Assembly: GCA_964575975.1 (NCBI GenBank)
Contig: CAZNTU010000089.1
Location: forward strand, 1 to 22,705
Direction of reading: 5' to 3'
Source: G963674505 sp964575975
GTDB lineage: Bacteria > Desulfobacterota > Desulfobacteria > Desulfobacterales > SKZT01
Length of the DNA: 22,705 nt
Numbering within the stretch: the stretch's first letter is position 1; each line of letters opens with the position of its first letter. Below are positions 8,750-16,362 of the stretch, piece after piece. A program made the translations under genes and the position numbers. The notes below the pieces were generated by a model that searched no databases, was not told the origin of the DNA, and saw only the letters and a list, made by a program, of their open reading frames with translations.

Positions 8750-10476
8750 GAAGTCTCCTCTTTCAATGCCATGGCGTTTCGAGGGCATTCCACGACGCAG
8801 ATGCCGCAACCCTTGCAATAGTCCAGGTTGATTTTTCGTCCTCCTTCGACCTCGACGGCGATCTCGGGGCAGAAGATCGAGCAGTTGCCGCACTCGTTGC
8901 ATATGCCGCAATTGAAGCATCTGGAGGATTCCGCGAGGGCTGCCTTCGAAAGGTAGGTCCGTTCGGTTTCGGCAAAAGCGTTTTCATGCTCTCCGAAAAT
9001 CGCTTTCCGCGTACGGTTCCGGGGAGCCTTTTCGAAATAATCGATGTTTATATCCGAAAAGGGCACGAGATCGGAATTTTTGTTTTTACGAAACTCTCCC
9101 AAGTATATTTCCATGGAAAGCGCGGGACCGGGGCCTACTCTGCACGCGTGCAGATTTTTCTCCACGGAATCCCAGCCGTTTCGAAAAATGGAGTCGAAAC
9201 AGATGGCCGCGGCTTTTCCCGAAGCGATCGCGTCGGTTACGCTTTTGACGGGGTTGGTCAGGTCGCCTCCGAACGCGGCCGGGATTCCGATGTCAAAAAC
9301 GGTGCAATGGGGGAACTCCAGTCTTTTCGAGGCATCGTCGATCGGGAGCGACCATTGGGCTTCGGCCTGGCCGCCTATGGCCGTGAAAACATAATCGACC
9401 TTCATCCGCTCCGTTTCGTTTTCGACCGGCACGACCCGACGCCGTCCGTAGACGTATTCGTTCAAGACCTTCATTTTTTGGAGGGTCAAGACAATTTCGT
9501 CGCCTTCCTTTTCATAGCGGACGGGAGCGGCAAGCTCCATCAGTTCGACGCCTTCCTGCAGCGCGGCCTCGATTTCCTCCGGGAACGCCGGCATGTCCAG
9601 CCTTTCGCGTCGATATACGACGATCGGCGATCCTCCCAGTCTTAAAAGGGACCTGGCCACGTCCACGGCCGTGTTTCCGCCGCCTACCACCGCGATCCTG
9701 CCGGGATACAACCGTCGCGAGCCCTGCCGAATTCGCTTTAGGAGCGCGAGGCCGTCATTGGCGTGTTCTTCGCCCTCTATATGCAACTTCAAAGACAAGC
9801 CGTGGCCGCATCCGACGAAAAGAGCGTCGAAACGGTTTCGAGCCTCTTGCATGAAAGAACGATCGAGAGGGGTTTCGCATATGATTTCGACGCCCGCGCT
9901 TTCGATTCGCCGGATTTCCTTGTTCAGGACGTCCGGTGGGAGCCGATATTCGGGAATGCCGGCGCGCAAAAGTCCGCCAGGTTCGGGACCGGCCTCGAAA
10001 ACGACGCATTGGTGTCCCAGTCTGGCCATAAAATAGGCGGCGGCCAGTCCCGCCGGGCCTGCGCCCGCTATGGCGATTTTTTTGGATGTGGACGGAAGGT
10101 TTCGAAAGCCGGAGACGGCGTTTTCGTCCAATGCCGTGTCTCCCAGGAACCTTTCCAAATGGTGTATGGCGACCGGAGAGTCGAACTCGCCCCGGTTGCA
10201 CGCCTTTTCGCAAGGATGGAAACAAACGCGGCCGCATACCGACGGAAACGGGTTTTCGAGCAGGATCGTTTCCCATGCCTGTTTGAAGCGTCCTTGGGAG
10301 GCGAGCATCTCGATTTTAGCTATATCCTCGCCAGCCGGGCACGACGCCCCGCACGGCGCTGTCTTTTCTTCGTAGACGGGACGGGAAAAACGCCATGTCC
10401 CCGTCTTGTTGATCTCCGTCGTTTGCGTGGAACGGGATATGTAAAGGGGAATGTCCCCTGAATAAGATTCTTTCAT
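8746..10476 (-). CDS. GltD-like NAD(P)H/FAD oxidoreductase fused to 2x[4Fe-4S] ferredoxin (PorD-like delta subunit)
   Basis: The 576-residue protein combines a GltD-like flavoprotein with a POR ferredoxin subunit. Residues 42-93 hold the cysteines of the N-terminal Fe-S region (Cys42, 46, 81, 85, 89, 93). GAGPAG at 138-143 is the FAD dinucleotide fold and GGGNTA at 265-270 the NAD(P)H fold, followed by VVYRRERLDMPA as in glutamate synthase small-subunit relatives. Residues 517-568 form a bacterial ferredoxin: CNECGNCSIFCP and CKGCGICVVECP, plus two extra cysteines at 520 and 523. The gene lies between porG and porA, and the operon has no separate porD, so this protein is the likely delta subunit. 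Inference: it can pass electrons between POR and NAD(P)H. The ATG at 10476 has AAGGA 11 bases upstream. There is no adjacent gltB, so a glutamate synthase role is unlikely. Confidence 0.9.
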   Translation of the reverse strand: MKESYSGDIPLYISRSTQTTEINKTGTWRFSRPVYEEKTAPCGASCPAGEDIAKIEMLASQGRFKQAWETILLENPFPSVCGRVCFHPCEKACNRGEFDSPVAIHHLERFLGDTALDENAVSGFRNLPSTSKKIAIAGAGPAGLAAAYFMARLGHQCVVFEAGPEPGGLLRAGIPEYRLPPDVLNKEIRRIESAGVEIICETPLDRSFMQEARNRFDALFVGCGHGLSLKLHIEGEEHANDGLALLKRIRQGSRRLYPGRIAVVGGGNTAVDVARSLLRLGGSPIVVYRRERLDMPAFPEEIEAALQEGVELMELAAPVRYEKEGDEIVLTLQKMKVLNEYVYGRRRVVPVENETERMKVDYVFTAIGGQAEAQWSLPIDDASKRLEFPHCTVFDIGIPAAFGGDLTNPVKSVTDAIASGKAAAICFDSIFRNGWDSVEKNLHACRVGPGPALSMEIYLGEFRKNKNSDLVPFSDINIDYFEKAPRNRTRKAIFGEHENAFAETERTYLSKAALAESSRCFNCGICNECGNCSIFCPEIAVEVEGGRKINLDYCKGCGICVVECPRNAMALKEETS

Positions 10477-10498
10477 TAAAACGTTAATCCTTGCAAAT

Positions 10499-11065
10499 CT
10501 ATTCTTGTATCAGTCCTTGCAATTGGACCTGTTCGAATGCCTCTTTTGCCGCCCGGACGTTTTTTTCCGTCTTGATGAGGATTTCCTCTTTGATCGCTTT
10601 TAAAACCGCTTCGAGTGAAGGCATTTCGAGCACTTTTGAAAAGGCGCCCACCATTGCGGTGTTGATGATCGGGTGGGTTCGCGTGCCCAAGCCGCATTCG
10701 GCCGCTATTCGGGAGGCGTCCACGAAGGCGAGCCTGAATCCGGAGAACGGTTTCGCGTCCTCGGGGACCCTTTTCGCGTTGATCAGAATCCAGCCGCCCT
10801 TTTTAAGGCCCCGGGTGACATCGATGGTGGACAGGAGCTTAATGTCCTGCACGAGAATATGATCGGGAGCGTAGATGTTGCTCCGGATCAATATTTTTTC
10901 CCGATCGAGCCTTAGGAAGGCCTCTACGGGGGCTCCTCGTCTTTCGACGCCGAACAGCGGAAACGTTTGAACGAAATAGCCGTCGGCAAAGAAGGCCTTG
11001 GCCGCCAAGACCGAAGCGACCACAGTTCCTTGGCCGCCTCGTCCGTGAAAACGTATTTCAAGCAT
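10499..11065 (-). CDS. porG: Pyruvate (2-oxoacid):ferredoxin oxidoreductase, gamma subunit
   Basis: The 188-residue protein matches the gamma (CoA-binding) subunit of POR/KGOR/IOR complexes. The family hallmark FHGRGGQGTV is at residues 6-15, followed by TFPLFGVERRGAPVEAFLRL and SNIYAPDHILVQD, and later NTAMVGAFSKVLEMPSLE. Length is usual for PorG. The ATG at 11065 is preceded by AAGGAAAAACACACC; an upstream in-frame start would add 20 residues not seen in the family. It is the first gene of the por operon, 22 bases from the gltD-like gene and 60 bases downstream of the HD-GYP regulator gene on the same strand. No intrinsic terminator was found in that 60-base gap, only a weak hairpin without a U-run, so read-through from the regulator is possible. 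Confidence 0.94.
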   Translation of the reverse strand: MLEIRFHGRGGQGTVVASVLAAKAFFADGYFVQTFPLFGVERRGAPVEAFLRLDREKILIRSNIYAPDHILVQDIKLLSTIDVTRGLKKGGWILINAKRVPEDAKPFSGFRLAFVDASRIAAECGLGTRTHPIINTAMVGAFSKVLEMPSLEAVLKAIKEEILIKTEKNVRAAKEAFEQVQLQGLIQE

Positions 11066-11125
11066 GGTGTGTTTTTCCTTGCGTTTGGAACGGTTCTTCG
11101 GTCGAAACCCAGAATTCGACGACAT

Positions 11126-12658
11126 TCAGTTTTGTTCAAGAGCCCGACTTAAGACGGATTGGATTTCGCCCGCGAAATAAAGCTTCTCGAAAATCATTAC
11201 GATTGCGGGGTCGAATTTCGAACCCGACTGGCTTTTAATGATTTGGAAAACGTCGTCGCCATCCATTTTTTTTCTGTAGATTCTGTCGGAGGTCATCGCG
11301 TCGAAAACGTCTGCGATGGAGAGGATGCGCACGAGCAGAGGGATTTCGTGTCCTTTGAGTCCGTCCGGGTAGCCGCTTCCGTCCCAGGATTCGTGGTGGT
11401 GTTTTATTATTTCGCGCTCTCGGTCCCAAAGGCCCAGTTGGCCGACAATACTGGCTCCAATGGTGCTGTGATCCTTGATTATATTGAATTCTTCTTCGGT
11501 CAGCCTGTCGGATTTTTGCAGGACTTCGTCCCGAATGCCGATTTTTCCGATATCATGAAGATGACCGGCGAAGTTGAGAATGTCGAGTTCTTCGGTGGAG
11601 CACCCCAGTTCTTTTCCGATGGCGGCTGAGATCGCGGCCACGCGCGTAGAATGGAGCCTTGTCGGAGGGTCTTTGGCCTCGATCGCGCGAACAAGGGCGT
11701 ACAGCGTGGAAAAAAGGTTTTCGTATATGTTTTCGTAAAGCGCCAAGTTCTCGATCGCATAAGCGGCCTTGTTGGTCATGAACGAGAGATAGTAGAGGTC
11801 CTTTTCGTCCAGAGGTTCGGCTCCGTCTATGGTCGTTACGGTAAGCACGCCAAAAATTTTTTCCCGGATATTCAAAGGGATGGCCATAAAGGAGGCGATA
11901 TCGGAAGGCAGCCCGTTCTTGCCGTCGCTTTTTGCAACAAGAAGAGGCGCTTTTTGCGCGGCGGTTTCGAGAATATACTTAAAAGGATGGGCTTTCGGTT
12001 TGAGGCCGGCTCCGGATTTGGCGGCAGCCGCGACTACGAAAGGCCTGTTGACAGATTCGTTTACGACCCAGAAACCCGCCTCGTCGGCTCCTGTCAGTTC
12101 GATGGCCATATCGACGATGCTTCCGAAGGCGTCCGTGCTGCTTTCTATGCTTGTGAACTCGGTCATTATCCGGTTCAGAACGTTCAGTTCCTCAACTTTT
12201 TTGATTAGTTCCCGGTTGAGCTTCCGGAGGCGTTCCTTTCCCTCTATTTCCTTTCTCAGCAGGATGTTCTCGACGAAAAGTCTTCGTTCCCTCAATACCC
12301 GCTGGAGGCAAAGTTCCATCTGGCTAAGATTCACGGGTTTGACGAGAAAATCCACTACGCCGTGCTTGAGGGTCGTGATCGCGTTGTCAAGGGAGGGATA
12401 GCCGGTCATGATAATGACTGGAATGGTCTTGTCGTTGCGCCAGATATATTCGGCAAGTTCAAGGCCGTCCATTTCGGGCATGTTGATGTCGGTGAAGCAA
12501 CAGTCGATTTTGTTGTATAAAATGACCTTGGCGGCTTCCAATCCGTTTCGGGCCGTCAAGACCTGGTAACCCTTTTCCTGGAAATATTCGCGAGCGATTT
12601 CCAGAATACTTTCTTCGTCATCCACGAACAGGATTATTTCCTTGGGTGTGCTGATCAT
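11126..12658 (-). CDS. Response regulator with REC, GAF and HD-GYP domains (probable c-di-GMP phosphodiesterase)
   Basis: The domains in order are: REC at about 7-125 with acidic pocket Asp13-Asp14 and phosphoacceptor Asp57 (FTDINMPEMDG), MTG and the lysine in LVKPVN; a coiled-coil linker at about 120-175; a GAF domain at about 165-310; and HD-GYP at about 315-500. The HD-GYP motifs are intact: HDIGKIGI (His368-Asp369), KDHSTIGA, HHHESWDGSGYPDGLKG (GYP at 429-431) and SIADVFDAM. Such proteins hydrolyse the second messenger c-di-GMP, here gated by phosphorylation and possibly a GAF ligand; the cognate kinase is not in the window. Start choice is uncertain: ATG 12658 gives the usual regulator N-terminus, while ATG 12742, which has GAGG close upstream, would add 28 residues. 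The gene is divergent from gspF and precedes the por operon. Confidence 0.92.
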   Translation of the reverse strand: MISTPKEIILFVDDEESILEIAREYFQEKGYQVLTARNGLEAAKVILYNKIDCCFTDINMPEMDGLELAEYIWRNDKTIPVIIMTGYPSLDNAITTLKHGVVDFLVKPVNLSQMELCLQRVLRERRLFVENILLRKEIEGKERLRKLNRELIKKVEELNVLNRIMTEFTSIESSTDAFGSIVDMAIELTGADEAGFWVVNESVNRPFVVAAAAKSGAGLKPKAHPFKYILETAAQKAPLLVAKSDGKNGLPSDIASFMAIPLNIREKIFGVLTVTTIDGAEPLDEKDLYYLSFMTNKAAYAIENLALYENIYENLFSTLYALVRAIEAKDPPTRLHSTRVAAISAAIGKELGCSTEELDILNFAGHLHDIGKIGIRDEVLQKSDRLTEEEFNIIKDHSTIGASIVGQLGLWDREREIIKHHHESWDGSGYPDGLKGHEIPLLVRILSIADVFDAMTSDRIYRKKMDGDDVFQIIKSQSGSKFDPAIVMIFEKLYFAGEIQSVLSRALEQN

Positions 12659-12898
12659 CGCTTCAATAAGTTCTTCCGTAGCTTGTAACACGCGCTTGAT
12701 CCACAGGCCGCGCCGATTCGATTTCGATTTGCAGACTACCATTTTGCCTCGAAAAAATAAACCGAATTTTGGACGATCGGTACGGGAAAACGGCGAATCG
12801 TTGACGTCAGTCTTGAAAAAGAAGCCTCCCGAGGGTAAAATCCCGAAAAATTCGCGAGTCTCAGCGTGAACGAAGACAATTTTCAGTGGATTTATGGT

Positions 12899-14125
12899 AT
12901 GCCCGTATTCGAATACAAGGCTCTGGACCGAAGAGGAAAGTCCATTTCGGGAATAATAGACGCCGAAAGCCCCATTTCTGCCCGACAAAAGTTGAGAGTG
13001 AAAAATATCTATCCTGTGTCGGTAAAGGAGGTCGAGGGCGGTTCGAGGCGAAATAGAGGTGCGTTACCGTCATTGGCAGCCTTTTTTTCACGGGTGGGGC
13101 CGCTCGAGGTCGCCTCGTGCACGAGGCAGCTATCCACCCTTGTCGGGGCTGGGTTCCCGTTGGTCAGCGCGATCGATTCGTTGATACCTCTGACGAAATC
13201 GCGGCAATTCAAAAAGAAACTCGCGCAAATCAAGGACGCCATAGTGGAGGGAAACAGTTTCGCGGCCGCCCTTTCTCTCTGTCCGGAAACGTTTCCACCT
13301 TTTTATATCAATATGGTCCGGGCGGGGGAAACGTCCGGGACTTTGGAAATCGTACTGGAACGTCTGTCCGATATGACGGAAAGACAGCAGGCCCTGAAAC
13401 AAAGAATACGAGCCGCGATGGCGTACCCCGTTCTGATGGCCGTGATAGGCTCTTTCGTCCTTTTTTTCCTAATGGCCTACATCGTGCCGTCCATCGCGTC
13501 GATTTTCGACGAAATGCAACGGACTCTCCCGGTATACACCCGTGTTATGATTTCCGCGAGCGAGTACGTGTCGAAATTCTGGCCTGCGGGACTCGCATTG
13601 GTCATTGCGGCTTGGGTTGTGTTCAAGCGACTGGCGAAAAATCCGAAGTCGCTTTTTGTTATGCATCGGATTTGTCTAAAACTGCCAGTTGCCGGGGAGA
13701 TTGTCGGAAAGCTTGCCGCCGCGAGATTTTCTCGCACTTTAGGGTCGCTTTTGGAAAACGGGGTTCCCATGCTAGGAGCGCTCGATATCGTGCGAAACGT
13801 AGTGGGCAATGCAGTCGTTTCCGCCGCCATAGAGAATGCCGCGTCGGAAGTCGGCAGAGGAAAGGCTTTGGCGGCGGCGCTCGAACAAGAGAAGGTTCTT
13901 CCCGGCCTTTGCATCCAGATGATTCAGGTTGGGGAACAGAGCGGCGAACTCGAAAAAATGCTTTTCAAGGTGGCTGACGTTTTCGAAAGCGAGGTGGAAT
14001 CGACCATCATGACGTTTACGTCTCTGTTGGAACCCGTCATGATCGTGCTCATGGGCGGAGTCGTAGGATTCATAGTGGTCTCCATATGCCTTCCCATATT
14101 TGAAATGAACCAGTTGATCAGATAG
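12899..14125 (+). CDS. gspF: Type II secretion / type IV pilus inner-membrane platform protein, GspF/PilC family
   Basis: The 408-residue protein has the expected length and the two repeated T2SSF domains (about residues 70-195 and 275-397). It begins MPVFEYKALDRRGKSISG, a family hallmark, and contains TRQLSTLVGAGFPLVSAID and, in the second repeat, FSRTLGSLLENGVPML, with matching VRAGETSGTLE and IQVGEQSGELE motifs. Three membrane segments are predicted at about 172-195, 225-242 and 378-402. GspF/PilC anchors the assembly ATPase at the inner membrane. No gspE, gspG or other pilus gene is visible on either side, so it is isolated or separated from its partners. The ATG at 12899 is chosen because it gives the conserved N-terminus; the upstream GTG at 12866 adds 11 residues without a ribosome binding site. 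Whether it serves secretion or pili cannot be decided. Confidence 0.92.
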   Translation: MPVFEYKALDRRGKSISGIIDAESPISARQKLRVKNIYPVSVKEVEGGSRRNRGALPSLAAFFSRVGPLEVASCTRQLSTLVGAGFPLVSAIDSLIPLTKSRQFKKKLAQIKDAIVEGNSFAAALSLCPETFPPFYINMVRAGETSGTLEIVLERLSDMTERQQALKQRIRAAMAYPVLMAVIGSFVLFFLMAYIVPSIASIFDEMQRTLPVYTRVMISASEYVSKFWPAGLALVIAAWVVFKRLAKNPKSLFVMHRICLKLPVAGEIVGKLAAARFSRTLGSLLENGVPMLGALDIVRNVVGNAVVSAAIENAASEVGRGKALAAALEQEKVLPGLCIQMIQVGEQSGELEKMLFKVADVFESEVESTIMTFTSLLEPVMIVLMGGVVGFIVVSICLPIFEMNQLIR

Positions 14126-14248
14126 CGAAATATGTGTATTTTTTCCTATCGCCTTGGAATTTTCGGATTTCCGAACGATATTGCCCTTTTGGTCAATAGT
14201 GTCGGAGGAGCAGGATATTATTAATCGTACTAATCAAGGAGAGTTGGA

Positions 14249-14893
14249 ATGAAAAGAATGTTTTCGACGATTGTCATTTTGTCTTTAGCGGCGTCCCTTT
14301 TCTCATGCGCCGGTGCCAGTCACCAGGAGAGCAAAACCAAGACAGGCGTTTTGGCGGGGGCGGCCGCAGGGGCCGTGTTGGGCCAGGCGATCGGAAGAAA
14401 CACGGAGGGAACGCTGATCGGAGCGGCGGCGGGAGCCGCGCTCGGAGGTCTGGCGGGCAACAGGATCGGCGCCTACATGGATCAGCAGGAGCAGGCTCTG
14501 AGAAACGCCGTGGCCGCTTCGGAGGCCGCAAGCGTGCAGAGGTCGCAGGATGTTCTGACCGCCACTTTCAAGAGCGACTTCATTTTCGATCTCGATTCGG
14601 CCGCATTGAAACCGGGGGCTTATTCGGAGATCGACAGGGTAGCGAACGTACTGGTCCAATATCCCCAAACCCGAATCACCATCGAGGGGCATACCGATAC
14701 GACCGGAGACGAGGCATATAACCAAAGGCTCTCGCAGAGAAGGGCCGAAGCTGTCAAAACCGCTCTCGTCCAACGCGGAGTCGATCCGATCAGGATGCAA
14801 ACTGTCGGTTTCGGAGAATCGCAACCGATTTCATCCAATCACGCTGCGAACAGAAGGGTCGTCGTTGTTATTACCCCCGTGCGGCAGGGATAA
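14249..14893 (+). CDS. OmpA-family outer-membrane lipoprotein with glycine zipper
   Basis: The 214-residue protein starts with a lipoprotein signal peptide whose lipobox LFSC ends at Cys20; Ala21 does not suggest inner-membrane retention. Residues about 32-76 form a glycine-zipper segment (GVLAGAAAGAVLGQAIG, then GAAAGAALGGLAGNRIG) like that of YiaD-type proteins. The C-terminal OmpA domain (about 107-211) has FDLDSAALKPGA, IEGHTDTTGDEAYNQRLSQRRA and NRRVVV, which supply the Asp/Arg pair that grips diaminopimelate in peptidoglycan. The likely role is tethering the outer membrane to the cell wall. The ATG has a strong AAGGAG site a few bases upstream. A TATTAT at 14216-14221 could be a -10 box but has no convincing -35. 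The gene lies 123 bases after gspF on the same strand. Confidence 0.93.
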   Translation: MKRMFSTIVILSLAASLFSCAGASHQESKTKTGVLAGAAAGAVLGQAIGRNTEGTLIGAAAGAALGGLAGNRIGAYMDQQEQALRNAVAASEAASVQRSQDVLTATFKSDFIFDLDSAALKPGAYSEIDRVANVLVQYPQTRITIEGHTDTTGDEAYNQRLSQRRAEAVKTALVQRGVDPIRMQTVGFGESQPISSNHAANRRVVVVITPVRQG

Positions 14894-14923
14894 AGCATAC
14901 CTTCATCAAATATTTTTTCCGTT

Positions 14924-14955
14924 TCGTCGCGGATTGGAATGCCGATCCGCGACGA
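14924..14955. repeat. Strong perfect inverted repeat (hairpin) downstream of the OmpA lipoprotein gene
   Basis: Arms TCGTCGCGGAT (14924-14934) and ATCCGCGACGA (14945-14955) are perfectly complementary over 11 bp. Pairing can extend inward by three more pairs, one of them a G-T wobble, leaving a 4-base loop. The stem is GC-rich and begins 30 bases after the OmpA stop. It has no U-run on its 3' side in either direction (a T-run lies on its 5' side), so it is not a canonical intrinsic terminator. It may be an mRNA-stabilising 3' structure or an unusual terminator between two convergent genes. The rest of the 14894-15073 gap shows no supported gene. Confidence 0.7.
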
Positions 14956-15073
14956 GATTCGCGACAATGTTCAACCCGCGCGGCCTCGGACCAATGCTGG
15001 AAGCTCTGGTTACCTTCGAGGCTCGAGGAATTTTGCGATCATATAGGATTGCAGCCGAAAATCGGCACGCCGG

Positions 15074-15514
15074 TCATTTCCGGATATCGTCGCTACCTCC
15101 CCATGCCGGAGAATGCATTTTGAAAAAATCGGCAGTTTCCTTTTTGAAAAGGTAATACGTACAGACGGAGAAAAATATCAGGTTGATTGTTCCTATGATG
15201 GCGAGACCTGTTTGTTGGCCGTAAAAAAGGGCGACCAGAAAAATATAAATCGATATCGCCAAGAAATTCGACACGATCCCAAGAACTCTGGCCCAATTCC
15301 TGAGCCTGATGGAGAAAAAGCAAATAAGGATTGCGATCGCCGCCATTTGAAGCAACAACTTGCTGTCGATGACGCTTTGTCCCATTTTATTGCCGAGCAG
15401 CCATAATCGGTACAGGAAAAAAAAATGCGAAATCCACGAAAGCAAAAGGAAAACAATGCTCGTCTTTACGCTTGAAGGAAAATCTGTGAACGGCGGTGGC
15501 GTTTTTTTTTCCAT
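15074..15514 (-). CDS. Small integral membrane protein, four predicted helices, unknown function
   Basis: The 146-residue product is dominated by hydrophobic segments at about 18-40, 52-70, 77-97 and 103-122, with short charged N- and C-termini. I do not recognise a family with confidence; the pattern resembles small uncharacterised inner-membrane proteins. No catalytic or metal-binding motif is evident. The ATG at 15514 lies 82 bases downstream of the LysM gene on the same strand, and no terminator separates them, so the two may be co-transcribed. The ribosome binding site is weak (AGAGAC). The stop is 180 bases from the convergent OmpA gene. That a real gene is here rests on open-frame length and coherent transmembrane pattern. 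Confidence 0.72.
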   Translation of the reverse strand: MEKKTPPPFTDFPSSVKTSIVFLLLSWISHFFFLYRLWLLGNKMGQSVIDSKLLLQMAAIAILICFFSIRLRNWARVLGIVSNFLAISIYIFLVALFYGQQTGLAIIGTINLIFFSVCTYYLFKKETADFFKMHSPAWGGSDDIRK

Positions 15515-15596
15515 TTAAAAAAGTCTCTGTCGTAATTTGAAATTTTGATTGAATCGAAATTGCATTTCCATTAAACCCAAACGAATCTCTATGTTT

Positions 15597-16286
15597 CTAT
15601 GGCGTTACCTTGAGTTTTTGTCCCGGCACGATAGGGGATGCTTGGCCGATGCCGTTGACCTCCATAAGCTTTTCTACGGATATTTCATATTTCCTGCCGA
15701 TACTGTAAAGGGTGTCGCCTTGCACTACGGTATGATATTTTTCGGGGCTCTTTTCTGGCGCGGGTTTCGGTTTCGGCTTTTCCGTTTTAGCCGGCGCCGC
15801 AGGCTTTTCCGGCGGCTTTGCCGAGACTTGGGTTGGGGGCGGGACCGGACGCTCTTCCAAGGCGGTCAGTCTTTTCATAAAAACTTGAAGAGCGCCGTTG
15901 ACCTTTTCGGTTCTTTGATTGACGGAAGCTTCCAATTGTTGGATTCGCTCCTCGAAGACCTTAATCGGTTGGTCTGCCGATTTAGACTTTATCGCGGCGT
16001 TTTCAAAACTCGACTCCAATATGAAAACGCGGTTTTCGAGCATCTCGATTTTTTGAGCGAGAGATTCGATCTTGGCGACAGCCTCGTTTTCGTCGGATTT
16101 CGGCCAAAATATAAAAAGCAGGACGATCATCGCAAATGCAATTCCGCATCCCCAGACGAATGGGTTTCCCATCAAATCCGAAAGAAGGCTGTCGTTTTTC
16201 CGCCATCCGGAAAATCCGTTCTCTCCGTAAAGCTCGTCTTCTTCCGCAGAAGAATTGTCATTGTCGCGCGAATTATGCAAAGCCAT
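15597..16286 (-). CDS. Membrane-anchored LysM-domain protein
   Basis: The 229-residue protein has a charged cytoplasmic N-terminus (1-42), one transmembrane segment at about 43-61, a coiled-coil region at about 68-145, a Pro/Lys/Ala-rich linker at about 147-182 and one C-terminal LysM domain (184-228: YHTVVQGDTLYSIGRKY, VEKLMEVNGI, IVPGQKLKV). LysM binds the glycan backbone of peptidoglycan, so the protein probably spans from inner membrane to wall. It has no hydrolase domain, so it may be a scaffold or septum/wall-organising protein. The ATG at 16286 has a GGGAGAGAG site. It follows an alpha/beta hydrolase gene but is separated from it by a probable terminator, so it likely has its own promoter within the 76-base gap. 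Confidence 0.88.
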   Translation of the reverse strand: MALHNSRDNDNSSAEEDELYGENGFSGWRKNDSLLSDLMGNPFVWGCGIAFAMIVLLFIFWPKSDENEAVAKIESLAQKIEMLENRVFILESSFENAAIKSKSADQPIKVFEERIQQLEASVNQRTEKVNGALQVFMKRLTALEERPVPPPTQVSAKPPEKPAAPAKTEKPKPKPAPEKSPEKYHTVVQGDTLYSIGRKYEISVEKLMEVNGIGQASPIVPGQKLKVTP

Positions 16287-16309
16287 GATTTTCTCTCTCC
16301 CGTCTACGT

Positions 16310-16334
16310 AAAAAATTTAAAGTGCCACTTTAAA
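16310..16334 (-). terminator. AT-rich intrinsic terminator after the alpha/beta hydrolase gene
   Basis: On the minus strand a nearly perfect 19-base palindrome (TTTAAAGTGGCACTTTAAA, 16316-16334) is followed directly by six T residues (complement of 16310-16315). It starts 28 bases after the hydrolase stop. A second small hairpin (GTCC/GGAC, about 16340-16351) sits just before it. The stem is AT-rich, so the strength is uncertain, and the palindrome could instead or also be an operator for the LysM gene. Confidence 0.6.
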
Positions 16335-16362
16335 ACAAAGTCCAACCGGACATCAAGTTTTT

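Noticed and set aside
11066..11125. GTCGAA/TTCGAC hairpin as a terminator between the regulator and porG
   Set aside because: The stem is only 6 bp and no T-run follows it on the minus strand.
12659..12988. N-terminal extension of the HD-GYP regulator up to a start near 12988
   Set aside because: The extra residues overlap the divergent gspF start and do not resemble a protein domain; the regulator family begins shortly before the VDDE motif.
14956..15121. Possible remnant frame on the plus strand (reading ...LEEFCDHIGLQPKIG...)
   Set aside because: It has no start codon or ribosome binding site, and runs into the end of the minus-strand membrane protein gene; the protein-like look is probably chance.
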